From positions 993,998 to 1,057,997 of the forward strand of contig NZ_JMEX01000008.1 of assembly GCF_000760735.1 (NCBI RefSeq): a DNA stretch of 64,000 nucleotides. Direction: 5' to 3'. Shown here in pieces: positions 51,051 through 62,354 of this stretch. The stretch's first letter is position 1; every line of letters begins with the position of its first letter. The notes beneath the pieces were generated by a model. The model was not told the DNA's origin and searched no databases. It was given only the letters and a program-made list of their open reading frames with translations. The position numbers and the translations under genes were made by a program. The DNA comes from Rhodococcoides fascians A44A (GTDB lineage Bacteria; Actinomycetota; Actinomycetes; Mycobacteriales; Mycobacteriaceae).

Positions 51051-52466
51051 GTGGCAGAAATCGTGGTCGATTCGGGGATCGACCTTCACCTGGATCTCGC
51101 CCCGACCGGCTCGCGGCGGTCCGCGCTCGGACGCGCCCTGCGCGACGCCATCGCGACCGGGCGGCTGGAGCCGGGCACCCGGTTACCGTCGTACCGCGCG
51201 TTGGCAGCCGATCTCGGCGTCGCCCGCAACACGGTCGCCGAGACCTACGGTGAGCTCGTGTCCGAAGGGTGGCTCGACGCCCGCCGAGGCTCGGGTACCC
51301 GCGTCGCGCATCGCGGAGCGGCATCGGTGCGCGCGGCGTCGTCGACGGTGCGGCCGGAGTTGCGTCCCGAGCACGACCTTCGGCCGGGCCGTCCTGATCA
51401 GTCAGCGTTTCCGCGCGCGGCGTGGATGGCCGCGGCACGCCGAGCGGTCAGCGGCGCGCCCGTCGACGCGTTCGGCCCGGGCGATCCGCACGGCCGACTC
51501 GAACTGAGACGCGCACTGGCCGGGTACCTCGCCCGTACCCGCGGAGTTCGCAGTGATCCGCGACGAATTCTCGTGTGTTCCGGCTTCTCTCAGACAGCGC
51601 AGATCCTCACGTCGGTTGTCTCCGGACCGTTCGCGGTCGAGTCGTACGGCCTGCCGTTCCACCGGCGCCTGTTCGACACCTCGGGCCCGACCGTGCCGAT
51701 CGGCGTCGACGAGCACGGTGGCCGAACCCATGAGCCGATCGAGGCAGCTGCGCTGGTGCTCACGCCAAGCCACCAGTTCCCGACGGGCGTCTCCCTCCAC
51801 CCGCAGCGAAGAACCGCGGCGGTGGACTGGGCCCGCGCCACCGACGGACTTGTCGTCGAGGACGACTACGATGGCGAATTCCGCTACGACCGAACGCCGG
51901 TGGGAGCAATGCAGGGCCTGGATCCGGATCGGGTGCTCTACGCAGGCTCGATCTCGAAGTCTCTCTCACCCGGCGTACGTGTTGGGTGGATGGCGGTGCC
52001 GGAGCACCTGCTCGACCCGATTCTGGACGCGAAAGGCGTCAGGGAGGCAACGGTGAGTGCTCTGGATCAGTTGATCCTCGCGGACTTGATCACCACCGGC
52101 GCCTACGACCGTCACGTTCGGGCGATGAGACTGAAATATCGCAGACGAAGAGACGCGCTCGTCGATGCCCTGCGGGAGCGGGTACCCGAAATCGGAACGA
52201 TGGGAATCGCCGCCGGCCTACAGGCCGTCCTGACGCTTCCTCCCGGCTCGGAGTCCGACGTGCTGGCCGGTGCGAGTGAGGCCGGCCTCGCCGTCGAGGG
52301 TCTCGGCTGGTTCAGGCATCCAAGCGCCGATGAGGTCGAGTCTGACGTCATGCCCGACGGAATCCTGGTGGGATTCTCCGCACCGAGCGACCGTGCCTTC
52401 CCTCGCGCAGTGGAGACGTTGGTCTCGGTTCTCGAACTCACAACCCGAGGCCGGCGGCGAGGGTAG
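51051..52466 (+). CDS. MocR/PdxR-type regulator (GntR helix-turn-helix fused to aminotransferase fold)
   Basis: A 471-residue fusion. The GntR helix-turn-helix lies at about 30-85 (GTRLPSYRALAADLGVARNTVAETY). The aminotransferase-like PLP domain lies at about 120-465, with EDDYDGEFRYDRTP and the PLP Lys in YAGSISKSLSPGVRVGW. I prefer the GTG at 51051, eight bases after AAGG; an ATG at 51027 would add eight residues. MocR proteins sense PLP or amino compounds. It overlaps the convergent mycolyltransferase gene by 29 bases. Confidence 0.88.
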   Translation: MAEIVVDSGIDLHLDLAPTGSRRSALGRALRDAIATGRLEPGTRLPSYRALAADLGVARNTVAETYGELVSEGWLDARRGSGTRVAHRGAASVRAASSTVRPELRPEHDLRPGRPDQSAFPRAAWMAAARRAVSGAPVDAFGPGDPHGRLELRRALAGYLARTRGVRSDPRRILVCSGFSQTAQILTSVVSGPFAVESYGLPFHRRLFDTSGPTVPIGVDEHGGRTHEPIEAAALVLTPSHQFPTGVSLHPQRRTAAVDWARATDGLVVEDDYDGEFRYDRTPVGAMQGLDPDRVLYAGSISKSLSPGVRVGWMAVPEHLLDPILDAKGVREATVSALDQLILADLITTGAYDRHVRAMRLKYRRRRDALVDALRERVPEIGTMGIAAGLQAVLTLPPGSESDVLAGASEAGLAVEGLGWFRHPSADEVESDVMPDGILVGFSAPSDRAFPRAVETLVSVLELTTRGRRRG

Positions 52467-53412
52467 GCCAGCTCTTGGGCAGTTGATCGACCCAGTACGC
52501 CCACGAGTGGGTGCCGACGTCCTCGAAATCGAAAGTGGCGGGGATGGCGAGCTCACGCAACCGGTCGTCCAGTCGATGCGTGCAGAAGTTCGATCCCACC
52601 TCGATGAGGCCACCCACCACAACGACGTCCCAGTCCTTGGCGGTCTCGAATTTCTCGTGCGGCCCCGGCAACCCGGTTCCGACGGAGACGTAGATCGATG
52701 TGCCACGCAGCGCTTCTGCGTTGACCAATACGTCGTGAGCCGCCCAGGCCGGGTCGAGCGGTCCCCCGAACATGTTGTCCGCGTTGCCACCGAAGGCCGT
52801 GACGATCCCGCGCATACTGCCCTGACCCAACAGTTCCGCCGAGGCGAAGCAGCCACTGTACGCACCGACGGCCGAGTAGAGACTTGGGTTACGCGACGCC
52901 AGCATCATCGCCGACTGCGCACCCATCGACAAGCCGGCGATACCGTTGCGGCCGTTGCCGTCGAACTCCTCGTCGATCAGCGGCGGAAGCTCCTGCGTCA
53001 GAAAGGTTTCCCACTTGTACCGCCCGAGCTTCGGGTCGTCGCGCTGCCAGTCGGCGTAGAAGCTTCCCGGCCCGGCGAGCGGAAGCACGACGTTGACGTT
53101 CTTGTCGCGGAAGAACTCGGCAGCTCCCCCCTTGCGCAGCCACATGCTGTTGGTCGGGTCCTCCTCACCGATGCCGCTGAGCATGTACAGCGACGGACGG
53201 GGGCCGCTCTCGGTCTCCGGGGTCAACACCTGGACGTCGATGATTCGATCCATGCTCGGCGAGTACACCGCGAGCTGGGTGAGGGTGGTGCTGACGTCCA
53301 CTCGACTGTCGATCCTCGGGGCCGACGGTTCCGCGGCAGCGAGGGTGGGGATACCGGCCCAGCCCACGACGAGGACCGCGCAGAACACAACGAAACGCCA
53401 TGCGTGAACCAT
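52438..53412 (-). CDS. Secreted mycolyltransferase/esterase (antigen 85 family)
   Basis: A 324-residue exported protein: a signal peptide of about 27 residues (hydrophobic core FVVFCAVLVVGWAGIPTLAAA with cleavage after AAA), then an esterase-fold domain with the nucleophile in IAGLSMGAQSAMM and the C-terminal His in VGTHSWAYW. These are features of antigen-85-type mycolyltransferases, which move mycolic acids onto trehalose and arabinogalactan outside the cell. The family ties this genome to mycolic-acid actinobacteria. The frame is open upstream to 53547; the ATG at 53412 starts the signal peptide. Confidence 0.85.
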   Translation of the reverse strand: MVHAWRFVVFCAVLVVGWAGIPTLAAAEPSAPRIDSRVDVSTTLTQLAVYSPSMDRIIDVQVLTPETESGPRPSLYMLSGIGEEDPTNSMWLRKGGAAEFFRDKNVNVVLPLAGPGSFYADWQRDDPKLGRYKWETFLTQELPPLIDEEFDGNGRNGIAGLSMGAQSAMMLASRNPSLYSAVGAYSGCFASAELLGQGSMRGIVTAFGGNADNMFGGPLDPAWAAHDVLVNAEALRGTSIYVSVGTGLPGPHEKFETAKDWDVVVVGGLIEVGSNFCTHRLDDRLRELAIPATFDFEDVGTHSWAYWVDQLPKSWPTLAAGLGL

Positions 53413-53525
53413 GAAACCCCCGCGCTCGAGACGGCTCCGACGACCGTGTCCACCGGCAGTTTTGCACACCAAAACGATTGTGGGGCAACTTCGTCCACAG
53501 ACCGGGTGGCAAACCGGCGAGTCTT

Positions 53526-53559
53526 CAATCGAAAGCGGGTGTACCAATCCATTCGATTG
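53526..53559. terminator. Inverted repeat after the SDR/kinase/acyl-CoA dehydrogenase operon
   Basis: CAATCGAA (53526-53533) and TTCGATTG (53552-53559) form a perfect 8-bp inverted repeat around 18 bases. It begins eight bases past the SDR stop in the direction of transcription. It could be a weak terminator or an operator for the mycolyltransferase gene. Confidence 0.35.
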
Positions 53560-53566
53560 TTATCGG

Positions 53567-54298
53567 CTACGCTCCCAGCCCGGCCCCGGCGCGGGTGACC
53601 ACCAGGCGAGGTACGACTGCACGGGAGGAGAGGGACAGGATGCCGGCCGCGAGTTCGACGATGTCGTCGACCCGAATCATGGATTCGCCGGGGATCTTGT
53701 CCTTGGTCCAGTCACTCATGTCGGTGTCGACGTAACCGGGCGCGATGGACGTTCCGCTGATGCCGTTGGCGCTTTCCTCGGCGTTCAGGGTTTCGACGAG
53801 CGACAGCATGGCCGCCTTGGTGGCGCCGTAGACGGCGAGTCCTGCTTCGGAGTAGACGCCCGCCATGGATGCGAGGGCGATGACCTTGGCTCCGTTGTCC
53901 GGGTCGGCGTCGACGGCAGTGCGCATGAGCGGGATCGAGTTCTGCAGCACGTGGAACGGCGCCCGGAGGTTGACGTCGAGTGTTTTGTCGAAGCGGCGCA
54001 TCGGGTAGTCCTCGATGCGGCCTGCCGTTCCGACGCCTGCGTTGAGGACCAGTGCGTTCATGGATCCGTACGCGTTCGCGTGCGCGCCGGTGATTCGGTC
54101 GGCGGCGTCCCGGTCGGCGAGGTCGGCGGCCACCGTCACCACCTGGGGAGCACCTGCCTTCCCGAGGTCTTCGGCGACCTCCTCGAGAGCGGCGGCATCG
54201 CGCGCCGTGATCGTCAACGAGTAGCCCAGGTGCGCCATGCGAGTGGCGATTCCCAGACCGATGCCGCGCGATCCACCGGTGACCAGTGCAGATTTCAC
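53567..54298 (-). CDS. Short-chain dehydrogenase/reductase
   Basis: A 243-residue classical SDR: TGGSRGIG at residues 7-14, NAG near 88, Ser in IALASMAGVYS near 143 and YGATK near 157. Third gene of the operon with the kinase and acyl-CoA dehydrogenase; its ATG overlaps the kinase stop by four bases. It may oxidise or reduce the hydroxyacyl substrate of the pair, but this is inference. Confidence 0.85.
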   Translation of the reverse strand: MKSALVTGGSRGIGLGIATRMAHLGYSLTITARDAAALEEVAEDLGKAGAPQVVTVAADLADRDAADRITGAHANAYGSMNALVLNAGVGTAGRIEDYPMRRFDKTLDVNLRAPFHVLQNSIPLMRTAVDADPDNGAKVIALASMAGVYSEAGLAVYGATKAAMLSLVETLNAEESANGISGTSIAPGYVDTDMSDWTKDKIPGESMIRVDDIVELAAGILSLSSRAVVPRLVVTRAGAGLGA

Positions 54299-55317
54299 TT
54301 CTTCCCCTCGATCGCGCGGAGTCCCGACGCCATGAATTCCTGTGTTGCTTCTGCTGCCGACGCTGCCCCCGGCCCGGAGTCGGAGCCGGACAACGCTCGG
54401 TGCGTGATGCCTTCGCCGATGACGCCGAGTTTGAAGTTGGCGAGGGCAAGGTAGAAGTTCCAGTCGGACAATCCGGAACCGGTTTCTCGGCTGTACATCT
54501 CGGCGAGTTCGTCCGCGGACGGGTAGCGGTCACTGGTCCACGCCGCAGCCGTTCCGAGGACCGCGTCGAACACCGGTTGCCGGTACACGCACATCAGGGC
54601 GACGTCGGTGAGCGGGTCGCCGAGGGTCGACATCTCCCAGTCCACCACTGCGGCAACGGAACCTGGATTCCCGCGCCGGAGGATGACGTTGTCGACCCGG
54701 TAGTCGCCGTGCACGATGGACGCACCGGACGACGACGGTACCGCCGCTTCCAGTTTGTCCCGTAACTTCTCGACATCGGGGAGGTCACGCGTCTTGACGG
54801 CTTCCCACTGGCGAGCCCATGTCTTGACCTGGCGCCCGACGAATCCCGCGGGCTTGCCGAACGAGCCGAGGCCCGCTGCGTCGTAGTCCACGTGGTGCAG
54901 GCGGGCGAGTACGCGGATCAGTTCGGACGTGTTGGCCGCGACGTCGTCGTCGGACAGGGCGTCCAGGTCCTCGCGGGTTCTGATGACCGTACCCGGGTCG
55001 AACTCGACAACAGTTGCCGGAGCGCCCAATACGTCTCCGTTGCGGTCGAAGGCCACGGTCCTGGCGACGGGTACGTCGGTGGATTGCAGCGCGCTCGTCA
55101 CTGCCCACTCGCGGGCCATGTCGTGTGCAGACGGGGTGAGACCGCTCGTCGGGGGACGGCGAACGACCCAGGCGTTCGTGTCGTCGAACGCCTTGTAGGT
55201 GAGGTTCGATCGGCCGCCACTGATCAGTTCGACGCGCAGCTCGCCGTCGAGTGCCACTCCGTTCTCGCCGAGAAACACGGCGAGAGCGGGAGTGTTCATG
55301 CCTGGTAGTTCGGTCAT
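54295..55317 (-). CDS. APH-fold kinase linked to acyl-CoA dehydrogenase (ACAD10/LvaA-like)
   Basis: A 340-residue aminoglycoside-phosphotransferase-fold protein. The catalytic loop is ASIVHGDYRVDNVILRR (Asp near residue 203) and the Mg motif is AAVVDWEMSTLGDPLTD near 220. Proteins of this branch are not antibiotic kinases; they occur beside or fused to acyl-CoA dehydrogenases, as in mammalian ACAD10/11 and the levulinate Lva pathway, where they phosphorylate a 4-hydroxyacyl-CoA. The ATG at 55317 overlaps the acyl-CoA dehydrogenase stop. Confidence 0.85.
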   Translation of the reverse strand: MTELPGMNTPALAVFLGENGVALDGELRVELISGGRSNLTYKAFDDTNAWVVRRPPTSGLTPSAHDMAREWAVTSALQSTDVPVARTVAFDRNGDVLGAPATVVEFDPGTVIRTREDLDALSDDDVAANTSELIRVLARLHHVDYDAAGLGSFGKPAGFVGRQVKTWARQWEAVKTRDLPDVEKLRDKLEAAVPSSSGASIVHGDYRVDNVILRRGNPGSVAAVVDWEMSTLGDPLTDVALMCVYRQPVFDAVLGTAAAWTSDRYPSADELAEMYSRETGSGLSDWNFYLALANFKLGVIGEGITHRALSGSDSGPGAASAAEATQEFMASGLRAIEGKK

Positions 55318-56528
55318 TTGTCGGCGGCCTGACGCGCGGCCTTCTTGGCTGCGCCGACGACTCGTTTGGCGATGGCCCAGCGGTGCACCTCGGAGGGTCC
55401 GTCGTAGACGCGGAACGGGCGGACTTCCCTGGACAACCTGGCCAACGGCAGGTCGTCGGACACTCCGAGTCCGCCGCACATCTGAATGCTGCGGTCGACG
55501 ATGCGGAAAATAGCCTCGGCCGCGTAGGTTTTGGCGATCGACGTCTCGTTCCCGGCGTGTGATCCCTGGTCGAGGGCGAAGCAGGCCTGTACCAGCAGCG
55601 CGCGCGTCGCGGCGATGTCGATTTCGTTGTCCGCGACCATTTTCTGCACCATGCCGAGATCGCCGAGCACGGATCCGAATCCCTCGCGACGCGCAACGTG
55701 ATCGACGGCGATGTCGTGGCCGCGGCGGGCGGCACCGAGCCATCGCATCACGTGGGTCATGCGCGCCGGTCCCAGGCGGACCTGCGCGTAGGAGAAGCCT
55801 TCGTCGACGGCACCGAGCACGTTCTCGTCGGGGACGAAGACGTTGTCGAAGAACACCTCGCAGTGTCCGCCGATCATTGCTTTGTCCAGGGTTCCGATGT
55901 GCCTGCCGACCTTGATGCCGGGGGTGTCGGCCGGCGCGAGGAACATCGTCGCACCGCCGCGGTCACCCGGCTTGCCCGCGGTCCTGGCCATGATGATGAA
56001 GAACCCGGCGCCGTCCGCGCCCGTGATGAAGTACTTCTGCCCGTCGACCTTCCATCCGCCGTCGACTTTGACTGCGGCCGTGGTCAAGGCCGAGGGGTCG
56101 GAGCCTGCACCGGGGGCCGGCTCGGTCATCGCGAACGCGGAGCGCACGTCGCCGGACGCCAGGGGCGCGAGGAACTGTTCCTTCTGGCCCTGGGATGCGA
56201 TGTGGGCGAGCATGTGCACGTTGCCTTCGTCGGGGGCGCCGATGTTCAGTGCAGCGGGACCGAACAGCGAGTAGCCGCCCTCTTCGAACACGGGAGCGCG
56301 ATCGCTCATGTTCAGTCCGAGCCCGCCGTATTCGACGGGCGCGTGCGGTGCGAAGACGCCTGCGTCCTTGGCTGCCTGCTGCAGGGAGATCCGCAGTTCG
56401 TCTCCCCCCGCATCGGCGATGTTTCCGAGGAACTTGTCCTCGATCGGCAACACCGTCTCACGAACGAACGTCCGAGTCTTGTCGATCACGGTCTGGACCT
56501 GGGGCGAATACGTCAGATCGATCGACAC
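55314..56528 (-). CDS. Acyl-CoA dehydrogenase (ACAD10/11-like)
   Basis: A 404-residue flavoprotein. FAD and substrate stretches FAMTEPAPGAGSDPS near residue 133, FITGADGAGFFIIMAR near 165, MCGGLGVSDDLPLARL near 350 and the C-terminal RVYDGPSEVHRW fit the ACAD10/11 branch. In that branch the dehydrogenase can eliminate a phosphate introduced by the partner kinase. First gene of the operon; an 18-bp palindrome lies 26 bases upstream of the ATG. Confidence 0.9.
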   Translation of the reverse strand: MSIDLTYSPQVQTVIDKTRTFVRETVLPIEDKFLGNIADAGGDELRISLQQAAKDAGVFAPHAPVEYGGLGLNMSDRAPVFEEGGYSLFGPAALNIGAPDEGNVHMLAHIASQGQKEQFLAPLASGDVRSAFAMTEPAPGAGSDPSALTTAAVKVDGGWKVDGQKYFITGADGAGFFIIMARTAGKPGDRGGATMFLAPADTPGIKVGRHIGTLDKAMIGGHCEVFFDNVFVPDENVLGAVDEGFSYAQVRLGPARMTHVMRWLGAARRGHDIAVDHVARREGFGSVLGDLGMVQKMVADNEIDIAATRALLVQACFALDQGSHAGNETSIAKTYAAEAIFRIVDRSIQMCGGLGVSDDLPLARLSREVRPFRVYDGPSEVHRWAIAKRVVGAAKKAARQAADK

Positions 56529-56553
56529 CGGCGCGCTCCTCGAAGTTGGGCCG

Positions 56554-56571
56554 ACCGAGCGATCGCTCGGT
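56554..56571. promoter_or_regulatory. Perfect 18-bp TetR-type palindrome upstream of the acyl-CoA dehydrogenase
   Basis: ACCGAGCGATCGCTCGGT is self-complementary over its full length and overlaps the likely core promoter of the 56528-53567 operon. It is related to, but longer than, the PaaR-type sites at 12280, 13021 and 16619. No TetR gene is adjacent, so the repressor is encoded elsewhere. Confidence 0.7.
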
Positions 56572-56614
56572 CACCGTTTCAGGTTCGCACAGCCCGCCGA
56601 GAGGAGTCAAGAAA

Positions 56615-58021
56615 TCAGCTGAGCTTCCCGACAGCCGGCCCGAGCACGGTGCTCCGCCAGTTGCCACCACCGTCGCCCTTGGTCCGATAGAGCATCGAAT
56701 CGGCGGCCTCGACCACCGCCTCGGCCGTCCTGCCGCTCCCCGCCGGGACGATGCATACTCCGACGGACATCCTGCCGTGGACGGAACTCTGCTTCCCGAC
56801 GCAGCGGCGCGCGAGATCCTCGATGCCGTCCACCGTTGTCCTGGTGGCGACGATCCCGAATTCGTCGCCGCCGAGTCTGCACACGAGGTCACCGTCCTCG
56901 ACGCATTCACGCAGGCACGCAGCAATTTCCGTCAGAACGCGGTCGCCGACGAGGTGGCCGTGCCCGTCGTTGACGGCTTTGAAGCCGTCGAGATCACAGA
57001 ACAGGAATGCGACGAGGTCGTCCTCGGCCTGACGCTCGAGCCGCTCACGAAGTTCCGTCATCGCGAGGCTCTTGACCCCGAGTCCGGTGAGGTCGTCGCG
57101 CTCCGCGCGCAGGCGCAGGTGGTCGAGAGCGAGGTGTGATGCGCTGCGATCCTCGGCAGTGCACACGAACCTTGTGCCGTAAGCACTTTCGATGCGCTGG
57201 ACCCGGACGTGCGCCCATCGTTCCTCGTCCACACGCAACACGCGACGGTCCTCGACGCCTGCGTGCCTGGTCTCGGCGCCGAACACCGCGGTCAGATCGA
57301 GACCGCGGAGCTCGCACTCGATCCGCCCCGTGAGCTCCTCGAACGCCCTGTTGACCTCGACGACGGTGGAGTCGAGCCCGAGCATCGCCGTCGGAATCGG
57401 CGAATCGAGAAACACTGCGCGGTACTGCAGTTGCTGGTCCTCGGCATCACCGATCCTCGCCGCTTCCGCGATGGCTGCGCCGGCCTGGCCTGCGAACAAT
57501 TCCAACATCGCGCACTGCTCGGCGTCCGGGATCAGCCCGGAGATCGGGAGATCGACGCTCAGAACACCGAGCAGCGCGTTCTCCCCGGCCCACATCGGTG
57601 CCAGAAGCGCGTACTCGGGCTGCCAGATCCTCCGCTCACCATCCGGCGATGCGGAGAGGTAGTGAGTTCGGTGCGGGTCACGATAGGACACGCCTCCGAG
57701 AGCATCGACCTCCGCCAGGTTCTCGTGGAACCGTAGTTCTCCCCACCGCTCGCATGCGTCCAGCAGACCCAGCCACACCTCGTGCGTCATCGTCTCGCCG
57801 ACCATGTCGCGGACCTCGGGAGGGCCTGTCGCCGTCGAGACGACGAGGCCGCCGCCCGGAACCTTGACGTTGACGACGACGGCACCGAAACCCAGCACAT
57901 CGACGACGGCTGCAGCGACGCGCGCGAGGGTGACTTCCAATCCCTCGCCGACGCCCAGGCCGCGCACGACCTCCAGGATCCGCACGAGCGAATCCCGTCG
58001 TAGCCCTACGTCGTCGATCAT
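56615..58021 (-). CDS. GAF-PAS-GGDEF diguanylate cyclase
   Basis: A 468-residue soluble protein. A GAF domain covers about residues 20-185, a PAS domain about 195-300 (AVFLDSPIPTAMLGLDSTVVEVNRAFEELTG) and a GGDEF domain about 305-460, with RDDLTGLGVKS, FCDLDGFKAVNDGHGHLVGD and an intact active-site CRLGGDEFGIV. It should make cyclic di-GMP in response to a cytosolic signal. It has no membrane helix and no EAL domain, and no inhibitory-site RxxD is obvious five residues before GGDEF. Single gene. Confidence 0.9.
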   Translation of the reverse strand: MIDDVGLRRDSLVRILEVVRGLGVGEGLEVTLARVAAAVVDVLGFGAVVVNVKVPGGGLVVSTATGPPEVRDMVGETMTHEVWLGLLDACERWGELRFHENLAEVDALGGVSYRDPHRTHYLSASPDGERRIWQPEYALLAPMWAGENALLGVLSVDLPISGLIPDAEQCAMLELFAGQAGAAIAEAARIGDAEDQQLQYRAVFLDSPIPTAMLGLDSTVVEVNRAFEELTGRIECELRGLDLTAVFGAETRHAGVEDRRVLRVDEERWAHVRVQRIESAYGTRFVCTAEDRSASHLALDHLRLRAERDDLTGLGVKSLAMTELRERLERQAEDDLVAFLFCDLDGFKAVNDGHGHLVGDRVLTEIAACLRECVEDGDLVCRLGGDEFGIVATRTTVDGIEDLARRCVGKQSSVHGRMSVGVCIVPAGSGRTAEAVVEAADSMLYRTKGDGGGNWRSTVLGPAVGKLS

Positions 58022-58100
58022 CGGTCGATTCTTGCAGATCCCGGGCCTGGCCTGCGGAGAACCGTTTCGATCTCACCTGCGCGTATGGCACTGTAGGTCC

Positions 58101-58598
58101 GTGCACGAAGCGGACAAATACCCCCAAACGACGGCCGTCGGGCACCGCACCCGCAGCCCTCGCGATATCGAATGGGTATTGACCGTCGGAGTTGCGCCGC
58201 TACTCGTTCTGGTTCTGACGATGCCGGTCGTAGCACTGATCGACCATCAGGATCTTCTTCCCGGCGCACTGGGCGACTGGAATCTGTATGCGGTGTTCGG
58301 CCTGACGGTGTTCGCTCCCATCATGATCGTCGCCTGCGTGGCGGCACTGGTGATGATCGGCGATTTTCGGGCCGGCCGGGCGGTGTCGACGTTCGGCAAC
58401 ATCACTGCAATCCTCGGCATGACCGTTCTCGTCACCGCCGAGATCACCGACCTGTTCCGCCCCGTCGTCGACGGCGACCCGGCCGACTGGGTCTCGGCGT
58501 TGACACCGTCGGGCACGCCGTTGTTCGTGGTGCCGTACATCGCGGTTCTCGTCGCGAACACGTACGTCGTCCTGCGATTGTGGCGCCGACGCCAGTAG
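58101..58598 (+). CDS. Small multi-pass membrane protein, unknown
   Basis: A 165-residue protein with four hydrophobic segments at about 25-47, 60-85, 95-115 and 135-157, and a basic C-terminus (LWRRRQ). The first 20 residues are polar, and the start chosen is GTG since the frame upstream has no better signal. I do not recognise the family. It is divergent from the diguanylate cyclase, with 79 bases between starts, and ten bases before the DUF1801 gene, so it probably heads a two-gene transcript. Confidence 0.6.
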   Translation: MHEADKYPQTTAVGHRTRSPRDIEWVLTVGVAPLLVLVLTMPVVALIDHQDLLPGALGDWNLYAVFGLTVFAPIMIVACVAALVMIGDFRAGRAVSTFGNITAILGMTVLVTAEITDLFRPVVDGDPADWVSALTPSGTPLFVVPYIAVLVANTYVVLRLWRRRQ

Positions 58599-58608
58599 TC
58601 TTTCGGCC

Positions 58609-58950
58609 ATGAGCGCAGACTGGCGGATCGACACCGTGGACACCCTCCGAGGACTGATTCTCTCCGCGGCCCCAGGCGTCACCGAGGAAGTGAAGTGGCG
58701 CAAGCCGTCCAACCCCGACGGCGTGCCCACGTTCAGCCTCGACGGGCTGCTCTGCACGCTCGAGACCTACAAGGACAAGGTCAAGGTGACCTTCGCGAAG
58801 GGCGCGTCCGTAGCCGATCCGTCGGGCATCTTCAACGCCAGCCTCGACGCCGGAACGCGCCGTGCGATCGACATCCACTCCGGAGACGTCGTCGACGAGA
58901 AAGGCTTCTCGGACCTCGTCCGCGGCGCCGTCGACGTCAACCAGCGCTAG
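58609..58950 (+). CDS. DUF1801 (YdhG-type) small protein
   Basis: A 113-residue DUF1801 protein: VDTLRGLILSAAPGVTEEVKWRKPS, then the strand with FSLDGLLCTLETYKDKVKVTFAKGA and the terminal DVVDEKGFSDLVRGAVDVN. Family members are small alpha/beta proteins related to the YdhG/frataxin-like fold with no settled function. Follows the membrane protein by ten bases. Confidence 0.8.
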   Translation: MSADWRIDTVDTLRGLILSAAPGVTEEVKWRKPSNPDGVPTFSLDGLLCTLETYKDKVKVTFAKGASVADPSGIFNASLDAGTRRAIDIHSGDVVDEKGFSDLVRGAVDVNQR

Positions 58951-59070
58951 CCCGGCGGTGACCACCGCACGTCGCGACGGGGACACGCGTGCGCGATTTG
59001 CCCTGCGCACTGCCCTCTGTACGGTGGACGGGACGACCTGACGACACGTTTCCGACGGAAAGGACCATGT
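58951..59070. promoter_or_regulatory. 120-base gap with promoter of the ATP-grasp pair
   Basis: It contains a small possible hairpin GCGGTGACCACCGC (58955-58968) just after the DUF1801 stop, which could end that transcript, and GAAAGGA six bases before the ATP-grasp ATG. No operator is obvious. Confidence 0.35.
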
Positions 59071-60308
59071 ATGCCGCAGCCCACACGACTGGAGAAGAAT
59101 CCGGAGAAGGGCTACGTCGCACTACTGGGCTGGAGTCTCGCCGCGGTGGAGGCCCTGGATGCATTCGACCGTCGGTACGTGGTCGTGGCACCCGAATGGG
59201 CCGAGCAGTACTGCACCGAACACGACATTCCGTACATCTCCTGGAACTTCGAGCGCATCAACGATCGTTCGCTCGAGATCGCCGAGGCACTGCAGGATCG
59301 TGGTGTCGACGTCGCGATCCCGCTGTACGAGGAAACTGTCGAGTGGGCGGGTGCCATCAACTCCGTTCTGCTCGGCAATCCACGGTTGTTCGGTCAAGCG
59401 ATGTTGCTGCGAGACAAGGCGCTGATGAAACGTCGCGCGCAGCTCGGCGGCATTCGCGTCGGCATCTTCGAGGAGGCGCACGACCGAGAGGACGTCGTCC
59501 GATTCCTCCGCCGGGTCAATCAGACACTGCTCAAACTCGACGGTGACCCCAACGATCCCATCCACCTCAAGGCCTTCGACAAGGCCGGATGCCTCGGGCA
59601 CCGCGTCATCCGCACTCCCGACGAGGTCGACTCCATCCCCGACGACGAGTTCCCGGTACTGATGGAATCGCATTTGGACGGTTGGGAATTCGCTGTCGAA
59701 GCGTGGATCCACAACGGAAAGATCAAGTTCCTCAACATCTCCGAGTACGTGACGCTCGGGTACTCGGTGTTCGTGCCCGCAACTCCGGAGCTCGAGAAGT
59801 ACCGGCCGCAGATCACCGCGCAGATCGAGAAGCTCATCAAGACCTTCGACATCGAGTTCGGATTCGTTCATCCGGAATACTTCGTCACCAGCGACGGCGA
59901 GATGTACTTCGGTGAAGTCGCGTACCGGCCACCGGGCTTCAAGGTGTTCGAGCTCCTCGAGCGTGCCTACGGCTTCAACGCCTACCAAGGGCTCGCGCTG
60001 GCGTTCGACCCGAAGACCACCGAGGAAGAGATCGACGCGTTCTTCCCGACCGAGGTCGAGGACGCCACCGGCATCGCCGGCTGTTTCGGCGTGTACCCAC
60101 GGCGGCGCGTCGTCAGCCACCTCGAGATTCCTGCCGAAACCGCCGAGCACGACTACTACGAAACCAACGACCTCTCGGCACCCGTCGAGGAAACCGTCAC
60201 CAAGCGAACAGCTTTCGGCACGCACTGGGGTCTGCTGTACTTCTTCGGCGACGACCCGTACCGCATGCGTGACCTGCTGAAGCATCAGGAAGAACTGGAC
60301 TTCTACGT

Positions 60309-60312
<4 letters not shown>
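59071..60312 (+). CDS. ATP-grasp enzyme of unknown substrate
   Basis: A 413-residue ATP-grasp protein. The N-terminal pre-grasp region (about 10-115) is followed by the grasp domain (about 120-320), with FPVLMESHLDGWEFAVEAW near 195 as the ATP-lid/strand region and HPEYFVTSDGEMYFGEVAYRPPG near 270 as the Mg-binding end. The metal motif reads E-V-A where many relatives have E-x-N, so one ligand may be supplied differently. ATP-grasp enzymes form amide or similar bonds through acyl-phosphates. It overlaps the next gene by four bases (GTGA), so the two proteins almost certainly work together. The tail of about 90 residues is acidic and aromatic and matches no domain I know. Confidence 0.75.
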
Positions 60313-62339
<2,027 letters not shown>

Positions 62340-62354
62340 CACCGGGTTTGCCTG

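Noticed and set aside
52270..53598. 442-codon plus-strand frame opposite the mycolyltransferase
   Set aside because: The minus-strand protein has a signal peptide and esterase motifs; this frame does not.
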